Source of the DNA: Paraburkholderia xenovorans LB400
Lineage (GTDB): Bacteria; Pseudomonadota; Gammaproteobacteria; Burkholderiales; Burkholderiaceae
DNA: 64,000 nucleotides
NCBI RefSeq assembly: GCF_000013645.1
Contig: NC_007952.1
Span: forward strand, 620,001 to 684,000
Direction: 5' to 3'
Each line of letters opens with the position of its first letter. The first letter of the stretch is position 1. Position numbers and translations under genes: made by a program. The notes beneath the pieces were generated by a model. That model was not told where the DNA came from and ran no database searches. It worked only from the letters and a program-made list of their open reading frames with translations. Shown in pieces: positions 33,377-42,539 of this stretch.

Positions 33377-35743
33377 CTACTTCCACGCGTAGCGCAACCC
33401 CACCCAGAAACCACGCGGCGCGCCCGGCCCGACGAACTGTTCGTTGATCGGGTTGGCGCCGTCGAACGTATGGTTCGCGCCGTTGAAGAAGTTCTCGCCG
33501 AGCGCGCCGAAGCTCGCGTAGCGCTTGTCGAGCAGGTTCGTGACGCTCGCGAAGACCTGCAACTGTTTGGTCACCTGGTACGAGGTATCCAGATCGATCA
33601 GCAGATAGCCGGCGATCTTGCCGTTCACGTCCTGGTTGTTTTCGTCGCCCTGTGCATAGACGCTGCCGCGCCAGGTCAGGTTGGTGCCGACGTTCCACTT
33701 CGCGGTGGCCGCATAGTCGAGTTGCAGTTTGACGGTGTTGGCCGGGATGCTGGGAATATGGTCGCCCGGCTTGACCGTGATATTGCCGTTCTGATCCGCG
33801 CTGGAGTTGCTCGGGCTGCTTTCGGTCCAGCTCGAACGGTAGGTCGCATCGACATAGCTGTAGCTGGCCGTGACCGCGAGCGGCCCGAACTGGCTGTGTC
33901 CGGACAGCTCCACGCCTTGCCGGCGCGTGCGGCCGACGTTCTGAAAGAAGCCCTGGTTGCTGGTGGCGCCATTCGTGCTGATGAATTCGATGTCGTTGTC
34001 GAGCGTCGTGCTGTAAGCGGCGGCGCTCCAGGTCGTTGCCTGGCCGATGCGTCCGCGTGCGCCGATTTCAAAGGTCTTCGAGATCACCGGCTGAAGCGAC
34101 GGGTCCGACACGAAGTCGTTCGGCAGCGAGCACGGCGCGGACGGATCCGCACAGGCCAGTTCGATGGCGGTCGGCGAACGCATGCCTTCGTTGTAGGTGG
34201 CATAAGCCGTGAACGCGGAGGTCGGGTTCCAGTTGATGCCGACCGCCGGATTGAAGCGGGAAAACGTATGGTGGCCGTCCAGTTGCGGCTGCGTGCCGCT
34301 CGAATCGCCGATCGTGGCGTCCGCCCAGTTGTAGCGTCCGGCCAGCGTCAGCGTCCATTGCTTCGTGAGCGACAAAGTGTCCTGCAGATAGATGCCGTAG
34401 TTTCCGTTATGCGTTTTCGCCGCGGTTTCCTGCTCGAAATCGCCAATGCCGATCGTCGCGCGTGAAGCGGTGAACACCGCGTCCTGGGAAGATTGGGTGT
34501 ACCGGGAGTTGGCAATATCCGCGGACACACCAGCGACGAACTGGTTCTCCATTCCTCCGAGCTTGCCGAGCAGCGTGAGTTGCAGGCTGGCGCCATAGCT
34601 GTCGGTCGAGACGATCGATTTTTCGTTGGTGGCCTGGGTCGTATCGACGTTGCCGTCGTCGTCCACCGAGCCGAAGTCCGAGTTGGTGTTGCTGCTCACA
34701 TTGTCGTTGCGGAAGTGCCGGTAATAAACGTTGCCGCTCAGTTCTACATGGTCGTTGAAGTAATGGTCGCCCGAGAGCGTCGCGTACGCGGCGGTGTTCA
34801 GATTCTGGTCGGGATAGGTATAAGGCTGCTTCGGATTGCCGAGGAAAGATCGCGGAATGGTCTGCGTGCCGTGCAGGTCGTTGTCCGCGCCGCCCGCCGA
34901 GAACGACAGCGTCGTATCCGCGTCGGTATAGCGCAGCTTGCCGAACGCCTGCCGCACGCGGCTGGCATTCTGCTCCGCCCAGCCGTTGTCGTTCGCCATG
35001 CTGCCGGTCACGTAGTAATCCAGATTCTGACCAATGGTGCCGCCCTGTTCGATCTGGGCGGTCTTGCGGCCCCACGAGCCCACTTGCACTTCGGCCTCGC
35101 CGCCGGGGCTCGTCTTGCCGTTTTTCGTCGTGATCGCGAGCGCGCCGCCCAGCGTATTGAGCCCGTAGGTCGGATTCGAACCGGGAATCAGCTGGATCGT
35201 GTCGATCGCCTGTTGCGGCAGCAGGTCCCAGTTCACCACGTCGCCGAACGGCTCGTTCACGCGCACGCCGTCCACGAACACCGAGAGGCCTTGCGGCGTC
35301 CCGAGCAGAGGCGACGCCGTGAAGCCGCGATAGTTGAGGTTGACCTGATACGGATTGCCCTGCGCATCGGCGATATCGACGCTCGGCAGGTTCTTCGCGA
35401 AGTAGTCGGTGAGCGTGCTGCGGTGCTGCTGTTCCAGGTCCTGCGCGTGAACGGTCTGCACATTGGCGGGCACCTGAGAGAGCGGTGTGCCGATGCCGAG
35501 AAGCGGCGTGGTGCCGACCACGACGATCGGCGCGAGCTTCACCGTATCGGCGTCCGGACTCGCACCGGCCGGCGCGGCCGACGAAGCCGCCGCTGCCGGC
35601 GTGGCGGTTTCGGCCTGGGCCCACACCGGGACCGACAGGCTTGCGAGCGCGCTGCCGAAGCAGAGCGTGAGACCGGCACGCCGGCGCAAACGTGGCAAGT
35701 CCGGTAAGCGGGATGCGCGGTGCGCGCTGAGCGGCATGTTCAT
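33377..35743 (-). CDS. TonB-dependent outer-membrane receptor
   Basis: This 788-residue protein has a signal peptide (GLTLCFGSALASLSVPVWA) and a plug domain with LSQVPANVQTVHAQDL and GLSVFVDGVRVNEPFG. A 22-strand beta-barrel follows, ending in the aromatic motif VGLRYAWK. ATG at 35743 has GGAGACAAAACG before it; longer frames are unlikely. The plug phrases resemble receptors found beside PQQ or methanol-oxidation genes. With tonB-exbBD, the YncE-like propeller and pqq genes nearby, uptake of PQQ (as by PqqU/YncD) or of a lanthanide chelate is a reasonable hypothesis. Confidence 0.9.
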   Translation of the reverse strand: MNMPLSAHRASRLPDLPRLRRRAGLTLCFGSALASLSVPVWAQAETATPAAAASSAAPAGASPDADTVKLAPIVVVGTTPLLGIGTPLSQVPANVQTVHAQDLEQQHRSTLTDYFAKNLPSVDIADAQGNPYQVNLNYRGFTASPLLGTPQGLSVFVDGVRVNEPFGDVVNWDLLPQQAIDTIQLIPGSNPTYGLNTLGGALAITTKNGKTSPGGEAEVQVGSWGRKTAQIEQGGTIGQNLDYYVTGSMANDNGWAEQNASRVRQAFGKLRYTDADTTLSFSAGGADNDLHGTQTIPRSFLGNPKQPYTYPDQNLNTAAYATLSGDHYFNDHVELSGNVYYRHFRNDNVSSNTNSDFGSVDDDGNVDTTQATNEKSIVSTDSYGASLQLTLLGKLGGMENQFVAGVSADIANSRYTQSSQDAVFTASRATIGIGDFEQETAAKTHNGNYGIYLQDTLSLTKQWTLTLAGRYNWADATIGDSSGTQPQLDGHHTFSRFNPAVGINWNPTSAFTAYATYNEGMRSPTAIELACADPSAPCSLPNDFVSDPSLQPVISKTFEIGARGRIGQATTWSAAAYSTTLDNDIEFISTNGATSNQGFFQNVGRTRRQGVELSGHSQFGPLAVTASYSYVDATYRSSWTESSPSNSSADQNGNITVKPGDHIPSIPANTVKLQLDYAATAKWNVGTNLTWRGSVYAQGDENNQDVNGKIAGYLLIDLDTSYQVTKQLQVFASVTNLLDKRYASFGALGENFFNGANHTFDGANPINEQFVGPGAPRGFWVGLRYAWK

Positions 35744-35947
35744 CGTTTTGTCTCCGGCCGGATCGACGCTATCTTCATTGGCGCTACCGCGTTGCGGCGT
35801 GCGTAGCGCTTTCTTTCTGTGTGTGCAAAGCTTCGCATACGCCGGCGCGCGAGACCCGGGAGCTTTTCCCGATATCGCGGGGAAGCGTTCCCAAACGCGC
35901 TGCAACAAACCGCTGCGGGCGACCGGTCTGAGTAGAATGCAAACGTG

Positions 35948-36958
35948 ATGGCAAGCGATCCCTCGAACCCTTCTTCAGCGCGCCCCGTTCCGCCGCATTC
36001 GACGGTGCGGCGCGACCTTGCATGGGTGCTCGCGCTGACGGTGCTCGCCGCCGTGTTGAGCGCGAGGTTCGATTTCAGCGAGCACGCTTACCGCTGGACG
36101 CGCGGCCTCGAACGCTTCCAGCTCGACGAATTGCCGGGCACGCTGTGCGTGCTCTCCATCGGCCTCGCGTGGTTCGCATGGCGCCGGTATCGCGAGGCGC
36201 GCCGCGAGCTGATCCGTCGGTGCGCGCTGGAAGAGCAGGCCGAACGGCTGCTCGCCGAGAACCGGCGCCTCGCCAATCAGGCGTTGCAGGCGCAGGAACT
36301 GGAACGCCGCCATTTAGCGCGCGAACTGCACGACGAACTGGGCCAGTACCTGAACGCGATCTCGCTCGACGCCGCGCGCATCCGCGATCTGTCCAGCGCA
36401 CGCGAGCCGGAAGTTCATCGCGTGTCGCTCGGCCTGATCCAGAGCGCGAGTCACGTCTATCGGCAGATTGGCGGCATGATCCGGCGCCTGCGGCCCATCG
36501 GGCTCGACGAGTTCGGTTTGCCGAGCGCGCTGGAGCATTGCGTCGACGGCTGGCGTGAGCGGCTGCCGGACGCCTCGTTTTCGCTGACGATCGAAGGGGA
36601 CTTCACCGGGCTGAGCGACGCGCTCACCATCACGCTTTACCGGCTCGTGCAGGAAGGGCTCACCAATGTCTCGAAGTTCGCCCGCACTGCACGCGTGGAA
36701 GTGTTCATGGTGCGCGCGCCGCGCGAGGCGCGGGAGCGGCAGGACGGCAGGCTCGTCGATGAAATCGTCGTCACTATGGCCGACGACGGCCCCGGCGCCG
36801 ATCTCGACAAGCCGCGCGGCGGACTCGGCCTGATCGGCATGCGCGAGCGCGTGGAAGCGCTCGGCGGCGAATTTCACGTGGCGAGCAGGCCGGAAGGCGG
36901 GTTCCTGTTCTGCGCGCGGGTGCCTGCTCACGCAGGGCTTGCCGAGCCCGTGAACTGA
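35948..36958 (+). CDS. NarL-type sensor histidine kinase
   Basis: This 336-residue protein has two membrane helices (about 25-38 and 63-78) with almost no periplasmic loop, then a coiled coil (85-120). A HisKA_3 dimerisation domain with phosphoacceptor His128 in ELHDELGQ follows, and a C-terminal HATPase. The ATG at 35948 is used; a GTG at 35945 is one codon earlier. Its 3' end overlaps the 3' end of the response regulator gene by 31 bases in convergent orientation, so the two form a cognate pair. It probably regulates the pqq/C1 genes that share the operon with that regulator. Confidence 0.9.
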   Translation: MASDPSNPSSARPVPPHSTVRRDLAWVLALTVLAAVLSARFDFSEHAYRWTRGLERFQLDELPGTLCVLSIGLAWFAWRRYREARRELIRRCALEEQAERLLAENRRLANQALQAQELERRHLARELHDELGQYLNAISLDAARIRDLSSAREPEVHRVSLGLIQSASHVYRQIGGMIRRLRPIGLDEFGLPSALEHCVDGWRERLPDASFSLTIEGDFTGLSDALTITLYRLVQEGLTNVSKFARTARVEVFMVRAPREARERQDGRLVDEIVVTMADDGPGADLDKPRGGLGLIGMRERVEALGGEFHVASRPEGGFLFCARVPAHAGLAEPVN

Positions 36959-37590
36959 AGCCCGAGGCGGCTCGCCATCTGGGCGAGCTGCACGCCGTTG
37001 TCGGCGCCGAATTTTTGCCGGATTACAGACTGGTGATTGGCCACGGTCTTCTGGCTCAGCCCCAGTTTTTCGGCAATGCTCGGCAGCGTATAACCCTGCA
37101 CGAGCAGACGCAGCACCTCGAATTCGCGCGCGGACAATTGCCGTCCGGGCGGCCCTTCGCTGAACGCATTGCGCAGCGCGAGCGCCTGCGAGATATCCGG
37201 GCTCAGATAACCCGCGCGCCGGGCGATGGTGCGCACTGCTTCCACCAGCACATCGGGCGCGCTCGCCTTGGTCACGTAGCCGAGGGCGCCGGCATCGAGC
37301 GCGCGGCGCACGAAAATCGCCTCCTCGTGCACGCTGAAGATCAGCACGCGCGCGTCCGGCTCGCGCGCGAGCATACGTCGCATTGCTTCGATGCCGCTGG
37401 CGCCCGGCAACGAGACATCCATCACCACCACGTCCGGCCGCAGCGCGCAGAAACGCTGATAGGCCTGGGCGGCGTCGGCGGCCTCGCCGCACACATGCAC
37501 GTCGGCATTCAGTTCGAGCAGTCGCCGGTAACCCTCGCGCACCACCGCGTGATCGTCGACGAGCAGGACGGAAATGTCTCCGGCTGTCAT
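36928..37590 (-). CDS. LuxR/NarL-type response regulator in the pqq operon
   Basis: This 220-residue regulator has a receiver domain with Asp58 in VVMDVSLPG and a C-terminal LuxR helix-turn-helix (LSAREFEVLRLLVQGYTLP, LGLSQKTVANHQS). It starts two bases after the pqqE stop and so is the distal gene of the fhc-pqq run. Its cognate kinase gene converges with it. Similar regulators control alcohol oxidation systems in pseudomonads and methylotrophs. Control of pqq or C1 genes is inferred from position. Confidence 0.92.
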   Translation of the reverse strand: MTAGDISVLLVDDHAVVREGYRRLLELNADVHVCGEAADAAQAYQRFCALRPDVVVMDVSLPGASGIEAMRRMLAREPDARVLIFSVHEEAIFVRRALDAGALGYVTKASAPDVLVEAVRTIARRAGYLSPDISQALALRNAFSEGPPGRQLSAREFEVLRLLVQGYTLPSIAEKLGLSQKTVANHQSVIRQKFGADNGVQLAQMASRLGLQFTGSASPA

Positions 37591-37592
37591 GG

Positions 37593-38816
37593 TCAGCCTC
37601 CAGTGCCGCCGTGGCCGCAGGTATCGCCGCTCGCCGCAGTGGACAAAGCGGATGCCAGCTTGCGCGAGTTGGTGTCGTTGCGAAACAGGATCGGCTGCTC
37701 GCGCGCTTCGCCTGCGGCGGCCGCACGCCGTGCCATGTTCACCACGCTCACCACGGTGTCGTGCGCGGGCGACTTGTCGCAGACCGGGTCGGCGTTGGCC
37801 GCGTCGCCGGTGAGCAGATAGGCCTGGCAGCGACAGCCGCCGAGGTCCCGTTCTTTCTCGTCACAGCTACGGCAGGGCTCTTTCATCCATGCGAGGCCGC
37901 GGAAGCGGTTGAACGCGTCGCTTTCGTACCAGATTTCGCGCAGCGGCGTCTCTTTCACGTTCGGCAGCACGAGTCCCGGCAGACTGCGGGCGGCGTGACA
38001 GGGCAGCGCCGCGCCGTCCGGAGCGACGCCGAGAAACACCGCGCCCCAGCCGTTCATGCAGCGCTTCGGGCGTCGCTCGAAGTAGTCCGGCACCACGAAG
38101 AAGATCTTGCAGCGCTCACCCTGCGTGCGGCGATAACGCTCGACTACCGCTTCGGCTTCCTCCAGCTGTTCGCGTGTCGGCATCAGTTGAGCTTCGTTCT
38201 GATGCGCCCAGCCGTAGTACTGCGTGTTGGCGAGCTCCAGGTATTCGGCTCCCATTGCGAGCGCCATGTCGATGATTTTGTCGACGTGCGGCAGGTTGTA
38301 GCGGTGCAGCACGCAGTTGAGCACCATCGGAAAGCCGTGCCGTTTGATCGATGCGGCAACGCGTTGTTTCAGATCGAAGGTGCGCGTACTGCTCAGGAAG
38401 TCGTTCAGTTCCTGCGTCGAATCCTGGAACGACAGCTGGATGTGGTCGAGGCCGGCGGCCTTCAGATCGCCGAGGCGCCTGTCGGTGAGACCGACACCGG
38501 AGGTGATCAGATTCGTATAGAAGCCGAGCTTGCGCGCCTCGCCGACCAGCACTTCCAGATCGTCGCGCACGAGCGGTTCGCCGCCTGAAAACCCCAGTTG
38601 CGCGGCACCGAGCGCGCGCGCCTCGCGCAGCACGCCGATCCATTGTTCGGTGCTGAGCTCGCGGCTGTGATCCGTATAGTCGACCGGGTTGTAGCAGAAC
38701 GCGCAGTGCAGGGGGCAGCGATAAGTCAGCTCGGCGAGCAGCCAGAGCGGCGGTGCCACGCCGTCCGGAGTCGCTTGCGGCTGTGCCGCGCCGCCAGGTT
38801 GTGAAAGGTCCGTCAT
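37593..38816 (-). CDS. pqqE: PqqE, radical SAM PqqA peptide cyclase
   Basis: This 407-residue protein has the radical SAM cluster at Cys34/38/41 (CPLHCAFC). Its C-terminal SPASM region carries auxiliary Fe-S ligands (CMNGWG, EPCRSCDEKERDLGGCRCQA). PqqE joins the Glu and Tyr side chains of PqqA presented by PqqD, the first step of PQQ synthesis. The start MTDLSQPGG at 38816 lies four bases after the pqqD stop. Confidence 0.96.
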   Translation of the reverse strand: MTDLSQPGGAAQPQATPDGVAPPLWLLAELTYRCPLHCAFCYNPVDYTDHSRELSTEQWIGVLREARALGAAQLGFSGGEPLVRDDLEVLVGEARKLGFYTNLITSGVGLTDRRLGDLKAAGLDHIQLSFQDSTQELNDFLSSTRTFDLKQRVAASIKRHGFPMVLNCVLHRYNLPHVDKIIDMALAMGAEYLELANTQYYGWAHQNEAQLMPTREQLEEAEAVVERYRRTQGERCKIFFVVPDYFERRPKRCMNGWGAVFLGVAPDGAALPCHAARSLPGLVLPNVKETPLREIWYESDAFNRFRGLAWMKEPCRSCDEKERDLGGCRCQAYLLTGDAANADPVCDKSPAHDTVVSVVNMARRAAAAGEAREQPILFRNDTNSRKLASALSTAASGDTCGHGGTGG

Positions 38817-38820
38817 CGCG

Positions 38821-39111
38821 CTACTCCAGCCAGCCGCGCAACTGCGCGTCGGCAACGAACGCCCGCACGTCGGGACCGAGCCCGGTCGTGCTGAACGCCT
38901 GCTCCAGGTCGGCGATCAGGGTGTTCATATCGCGCGTGCCGTCGCAACGTTTGAGAATTTCCGCCGCGCTCTGATTGAGCTTCACCATCCCTTCCGGGTA
39001 GAGCAGGACGTGAGCGTTCTGAGCGGGCTCCCATTGCAGACGAAACAGTTTGCTGATCGTCGGACGATCGGCGGTTTGCGTGGCGCCGCCGGCGCGTGGC
39101 AGATCGTTCAT
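38821..39111 (-). CDS. pqqD: PqqD, PqqA-binding chaperone
   Basis: This 96-residue protein is of normal PqqD length, with the motif LLYPEGMVKLNQSAAEIL and the C-terminal LIADLEQAF region. It binds the PqqA peptide and delivers it to PqqE. The ATG overlaps the pqqC stop by four bases. Confidence 0.93.
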   Translation of the reverse strand: MNDLPRAGGATQTADRPTISKLFRLQWEPAQNAHVLLYPEGMVKLNQSAAEILKRCDGTRDMNTLIADLEQAFSTTGLGPDVRAFVADAQLRGWLE

Positions 39112-39860
39112 TGCGGGAAGGCCTTTTCGATCGAATCCAGCATGGTCCACAGAATGTCGAGCTTGAATTGCAGGATCTCGAGCGCGCGTTCCTGCTGTTC
39201 GCGCCGCGTGAAATGATCGAGCGTGACGGCGAGCCCGTGCTCCACGTCGCGTTGTGCAAGCGAAATGCGCGAGCGGAAATACGCGAGACCCGAAGACTCG
39301 ATCCACGGATAATGTTCCGGCCAGCTCGCGAGCCGGTCGCGATGAACCTGCGGCGCGAACATTTCCGTGAGCGACGAGCAGACCGATTCCTGCCACGGCG
39401 CGCGGCGCGCAAAATTCACATAGGCGTCGACGGCGAAGCGCACGCCGGGCGCCACCTGTTTCAGCGACCACAGATCGTCACGCGACAGCCCGACCGCGTC
39501 GCCCAGCCGCGCCCATGTTTCGATGCCGCCTTCCTCGTCGCCGCAACCGTCGTGGTCGAGAATGCGCAGCACCCAGCGGCGGCGTGTTTCGCGATCCGGG
39601 CAATTCGACAGCACGGCCGCATCCTTCAGCGGAATATTGATCTGATAATAGAAGCGATTGGCGACCCAGCCGCGAATCTGTTCGCGGGAGCAACCGCCGC
39701 TATTCATCTTCACATTGAACGGATGATGAATGTGATACGCGGCGCCTTTCGCGCGCAACTGTGCTTCGAATTCTTCACGGGTCCAGGCCGGGCGCTCGTC
39801 GCCTCCGTTCGTTTGCGCGTTCTGGCGCGGCGCCGTGCCCAAGGTATCTTTCGCGTTCAT
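39108..39860 (-). CDS. pqqC: PqqC, pyrroloquinoline-quinone synthase
   Basis: This 250-residue, all-helical oxidase carries out the last step, ring closure and eight-electron oxidation to PQQ. Typical phrases are HPFNVKMNSG, WVANRFYYQINIPLKDAA, RILDHDG and SLTEMFAPQVHRDRL, which hold the active-site histidines and tyrosines. The ATG at 39860 is preceded by CGGAGACAGC and is preferred over one six codons earlier. No pqqA lies upstream of it; pqqA is found 13 kb away at 52956-53030. Confidence 0.95.
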   Translation of the reverse strand: MNAKDTLGTAPRQNAQTNGGDERPAWTREEFEAQLRAKGAAYHIHHPFNVKMNSGGCSREQIRGWVANRFYYQINIPLKDAAVLSNCPDRETRRRWVLRILDHDGCGDEEGGIETWARLGDAVGLSRDDLWSLKQVAPGVRFAVDAYVNFARRAPWQESVCSSLTEMFAPQVHRDRLASWPEHYPWIESSGLAYFRSRISLAQRDVEHGLAVTLDHFTRREQQERALEILQFKLDILWTMLDSIEKAFPQ

Positions 39861-39942
39861 GCTGTCTCCGTTTTGCACTTCATGACTACGCTTGCAGACT
39901 GACGCTTGATTTCCCGCTTCAGTCCGATTTCATCGCTTCATG

Positions 39943-40863
39943 TCAGATCTCGAACGTCATTCCGTCATACGCCACTTCAATGCCGTGCTCGGTCAGGATG
40001 CGGCGCTCGGGGCCGTCCTCCACGAGAATCGGGTTGGTGTTGTTGATGTGAATGAGCACCTTGCGAGCATTGTGCGCGCCGAGCGAGTCCAGCACCTCGA
40101 TCATGCCGCCGGGGCCGGACTGCTGCAGATGGCCCATGTCGGCCGCAGTCTTCTTCGAAAGTTCCAGGCGGATCATTTCATCGGCGGTCCACAGCGTGCC
40201 GTCGACGAGCAGCAGATCGGCCTCGCGCATCGCCGCGAGTACGTGCGCTTCGATCGCGCCGAGTCCGGGCGCATAGAACACGCGCTTGCCGGTCTGCCGG
40301 TTCGTGATGACGAGTCCGATGTTGTCGCCGCGCTCGGGTGCGTTGCGGTGCGGCGAATAGGGCGGCGCCTTGCTCGACAGCGGCAGCGCGTCGATCTGCA
40401 CGCCGCCGAGCGCATCTATCGCTAACGGCGCGCCGTCGAGCGCGATACGCCGATGCTCGACGCCGCAATAGTGCGAGAGGATCGGCGCAACCGGAAAACC
40501 GCTGCACAGGTCCTGCCATACCGCATTAGTCGCATAGAGCGGCAGCGGCGTGTCGCGTTCGCGCAGCATCAGCAGGCCGGTCACGTGATCGATCTGCGCG
40601 TCGATGACCAGCACCGCGGCAATGCCGCTGTCGCGCGCGCGGCGGGCCGGCTGCAATTCCGGATTGGCGGCGATCTGTGCGAGCAGATCGGGCGATGCGT
40701 TGACGAGCAGCCAGTCCTCGCCATTCGCGCTCACCGCGATCGACGATTGCGTGCGGCGCGTCGCCTTGATCGTGCCGCGCCGCACGCCGTCGCAATTGCG
40801 GCAATTGCAGTTCCATTGCGGGAAACCGCCGCCCGCCGATGAGCCGAGTACCTTGATTTTCAT
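39943..40863 (-). CDS. pqqB: PqqB, metal-dependent hydroxylase of PQQ synthesis
   Basis: This 306-residue metallo-beta-lactamase-fold protein starts MKIKVLGSSAGGGFPQWNC and shows the NCRNCDGVRRG zinc-binding region that marks PqqB. PqqB hydroxylates the Glu-Tyr dipeptide intermediate. Its ATG overlaps the stop of the hydrolase gene by four bases (ATGA), so they are coupled. Confidence 0.95.
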   Translation of the reverse strand: MKIKVLGSSAGGGFPQWNCNCRNCDGVRRGTIKATRRTQSSIAVSANGEDWLLVNASPDLLAQIAANPELQPARRARDSGIAAVLVIDAQIDHVTGLLMLRERDTPLPLYATNAVWQDLCSGFPVAPILSHYCGVEHRRIALDGAPLAIDALGGVQIDALPLSSKAPPYSPHRNAPERGDNIGLVITNRQTGKRVFYAPGLGAIEAHVLAAMREADLLLVDGTLWTADEMIRLELSKKTAADMGHLQQSGPGGMIEVLDSLGAHNARKVLIHINNTNPILVEDGPERRILTEHGIEVAYDGMTFEI

Positions 40864-41900
40864 GCCGCGCGGCGCAGAACGCGCCCCTCGTCGTGAGCGG
40901 TGGGGAGGAACATCATCGCGAGCGCTGCGGCCACGCGTTCGTGCAGCTTCGGGTCGCTCGCCAGATGACCGGCGCGCACGTATTCGACGCGTGCCGCGGA
41001 AACGGCGCGCGCGAGGCGTCGCAGATTGTCCGGCGGGCACACCGGATCACGCGAGCCATGCACGGCGGCGAGCGGCACGCCGGCTGCGGCGGCGCCGCGC
41101 GCGAGCGAGAGCAGACGGGTTTCGCCGAGCCAGCAGCGATGCATGAGGTAGTGAGCCTGAATCCGGTACTTGCCGATCAGCTTGCGCGTGTCTTGACGCG
41201 AACTTCTTGTGGGCGAGCGTGAGCGGCGTGAGGTGGCACTGGCGAGCACGGCATTTTCATAGCCGCGCCAGGCGAGAGCGAGTGCATGCTGTTGCGCCTG
41301 GTTCGCGTTTGCGCCGCGTTGCAACCGGGCATGACAGCGTGCCAGCAACGCTGCGGGCCGGTCGCACTGCGCGGCCGCACACAACTGCGACCATGCGCGC
41401 GGCGCGCGCTTGCGCGCCGTGACGAACAGCCCGCGAACCTCGCGCGAGGAAGTGAGAAACAGGCCACGCATCACCACGCCCGTCACGGACTGCGGATGCC
41501 GGCCGGCATATGCAAGCGCGAGCGCGGCACCCCACGAGCCGCCGAGCACGCCCCAACGTTCGACGCCGAGCCGGACACGGATCGCTTCGATATCTTCGAT
41601 CAGCCGGTCGGTGCGGTTATGGCGCACACTGCCGTGCGGCGTCGAGGCGCCGGTGCCGCGCTGGTCGATCAGCACGACCCTGAAGCGCGTCAGATCGAAA
41701 AGCCCCAGTGCACCGGGCTGGCTGCCGCTGCCCGGACCACCGTGCAGCACGACCACCGGCACGCCGTCAGCCGCACCGGCGACGCTGAACGACACGCGAT
41801 GCCCGTCGCGCGTACGCAGCGCGTCCACCGTCAACGGCGCTTGTGGCGACGCCTGCCGTGCCCCCGGCCTTGACCCGGACTTCGAAGCGTGCCGCATCAT
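40860..41900 (-). CDS. alpha/beta-hydrolase, S33 proline-iminopeptidase-like, in the pqq operon
   Basis: This 346-residue enzyme has the HGGPGSGS oxyanion loop, the nucleophile Ser122 in GGSWGA, and a C-terminal HGSRDPVCPP/GHLASD pair that supplies Asp and His. This is the proline-iminopeptidase pattern. It overlaps cytochrome b561 upstream and pqqB downstream by four bases each, so it belongs to the operon. A role in trimming the cross-linked PqqA peptide, in place of PqqF/PqqG proteases, is an attractive inference. Bases at 41180-41240 encode an Arg/Ser-rich insertion in the lid region. Confidence 0.85.
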   Translation of the reverse strand: MMRHASKSGSRPGARQASPQAPLTVDALRTRDGHRVSFSVAGAADGVPVVVLHGGPGSGSQPGALGLFDLTRFRVVLIDQRGTGASTPHGSVRHNRTDRLIEDIEAIRVRLGVERWGVLGGSWGAALALAYAGRHPQSVTGVVMRGLFLTSSREVRGLFVTARKRAPRAWSQLCAAAQCDRPAALLARCHARLQRGANANQAQQHALALAWRGYENAVLASATSRRSRSPTRSSRQDTRKLIGKYRIQAHYLMHRCWLGETRLLSLARGAAAAGVPLAAVHGSRDPVCPPDNLRRLARAVSAARVEYVRAGHLASDPKLHERVAAALAMMFLPTAHDEGRVLRRAA

Positions 41901-42463
41901 GGCAGCATCCTCGCCAGCAGATTGTCACGGTCGATCAACTGATGCTTGAGCGCGCCCGCCACGTGCAGCGCGATCAATGCGATCAGCGCATAGCCGATCG
42001 CCTGATGAAGGCCGAAGAAGAGTTCGCGCAAACCCGCGTCGTCCCAGCCCCACTTCGGCAGCGGCACGCCCCAGAAGCGCGTCCCGTAGCGGTTGAACGA
42101 CGAACCGAGATAGCCGCATACCGGCATCGCGACCATTGCCACGTATAAAAGGCCCTGCGTAGTGCGCGCGGCGGCGCGTTGCCACGGTCGCATCGGCGGC
42201 AAGGGCGGCCGGTTGAAGGCCGCACGCGCCATGATGCGCAGAAGCACCAGCAGGAAAACCGTCAGTCCGACCGACTTGTGAAGGTTGAGCAGCGCCGCCT
42301 TGAGCGGCAGCCCCTTCGGCAGTCCGACCATATAAAGTCCGAGCGCGAGCAGGCCGATGATGCAAAGAGCAATCAGCCAGTGCAGCGCGATCATTACGCC
42401 GGCATAGCGCGGCGCGGGCGCTTCGGCGCCCGGCGTCAGGTGGGAAGAATGCGCCATCGTCAT
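41897..42463 (-). CDS. cytochrome b561 family protein
   Basis: This 188-residue protein has four membrane helices and the heme histidines of cytochrome b561 (IALHWLIALCIIGLL, LHKSVGLTVFLLVLL, FGLHQAIGYALIALIALHVAGAL). Such proteins pass electrons between the quinone pool and periplasmic partners. It sits between the fhc genes and the pqq genes in one strand-continuous run, so it may accept electrons from a PQQ dehydrogenase, but no partner is in the window. Confidence 0.88.
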   Translation of the reverse strand: MTMAHSSHLTPGAEAPAPRYAGVMIALHWLIALCIIGLLALGLYMVGLPKGLPLKAALLNLHKSVGLTVFLLVLLRIMARAAFNRPPLPPMRPWQRAAARTTQGLLYVAMVAMPVCGYLGSSFNRYGTRFWGVPLPKWGWDDAGLRELFFGLHQAIGYALIALIALHVAGALKHQLIDRDNLLARMLP

Positions 42464-42539
42464 GCTGTCTCCTTCGTTATCCGGTGTTTCTGTCGAACAC
42501 CGTTTGACGGGCTGTTTTGCGGGCCATCGGCTCCGGTGG

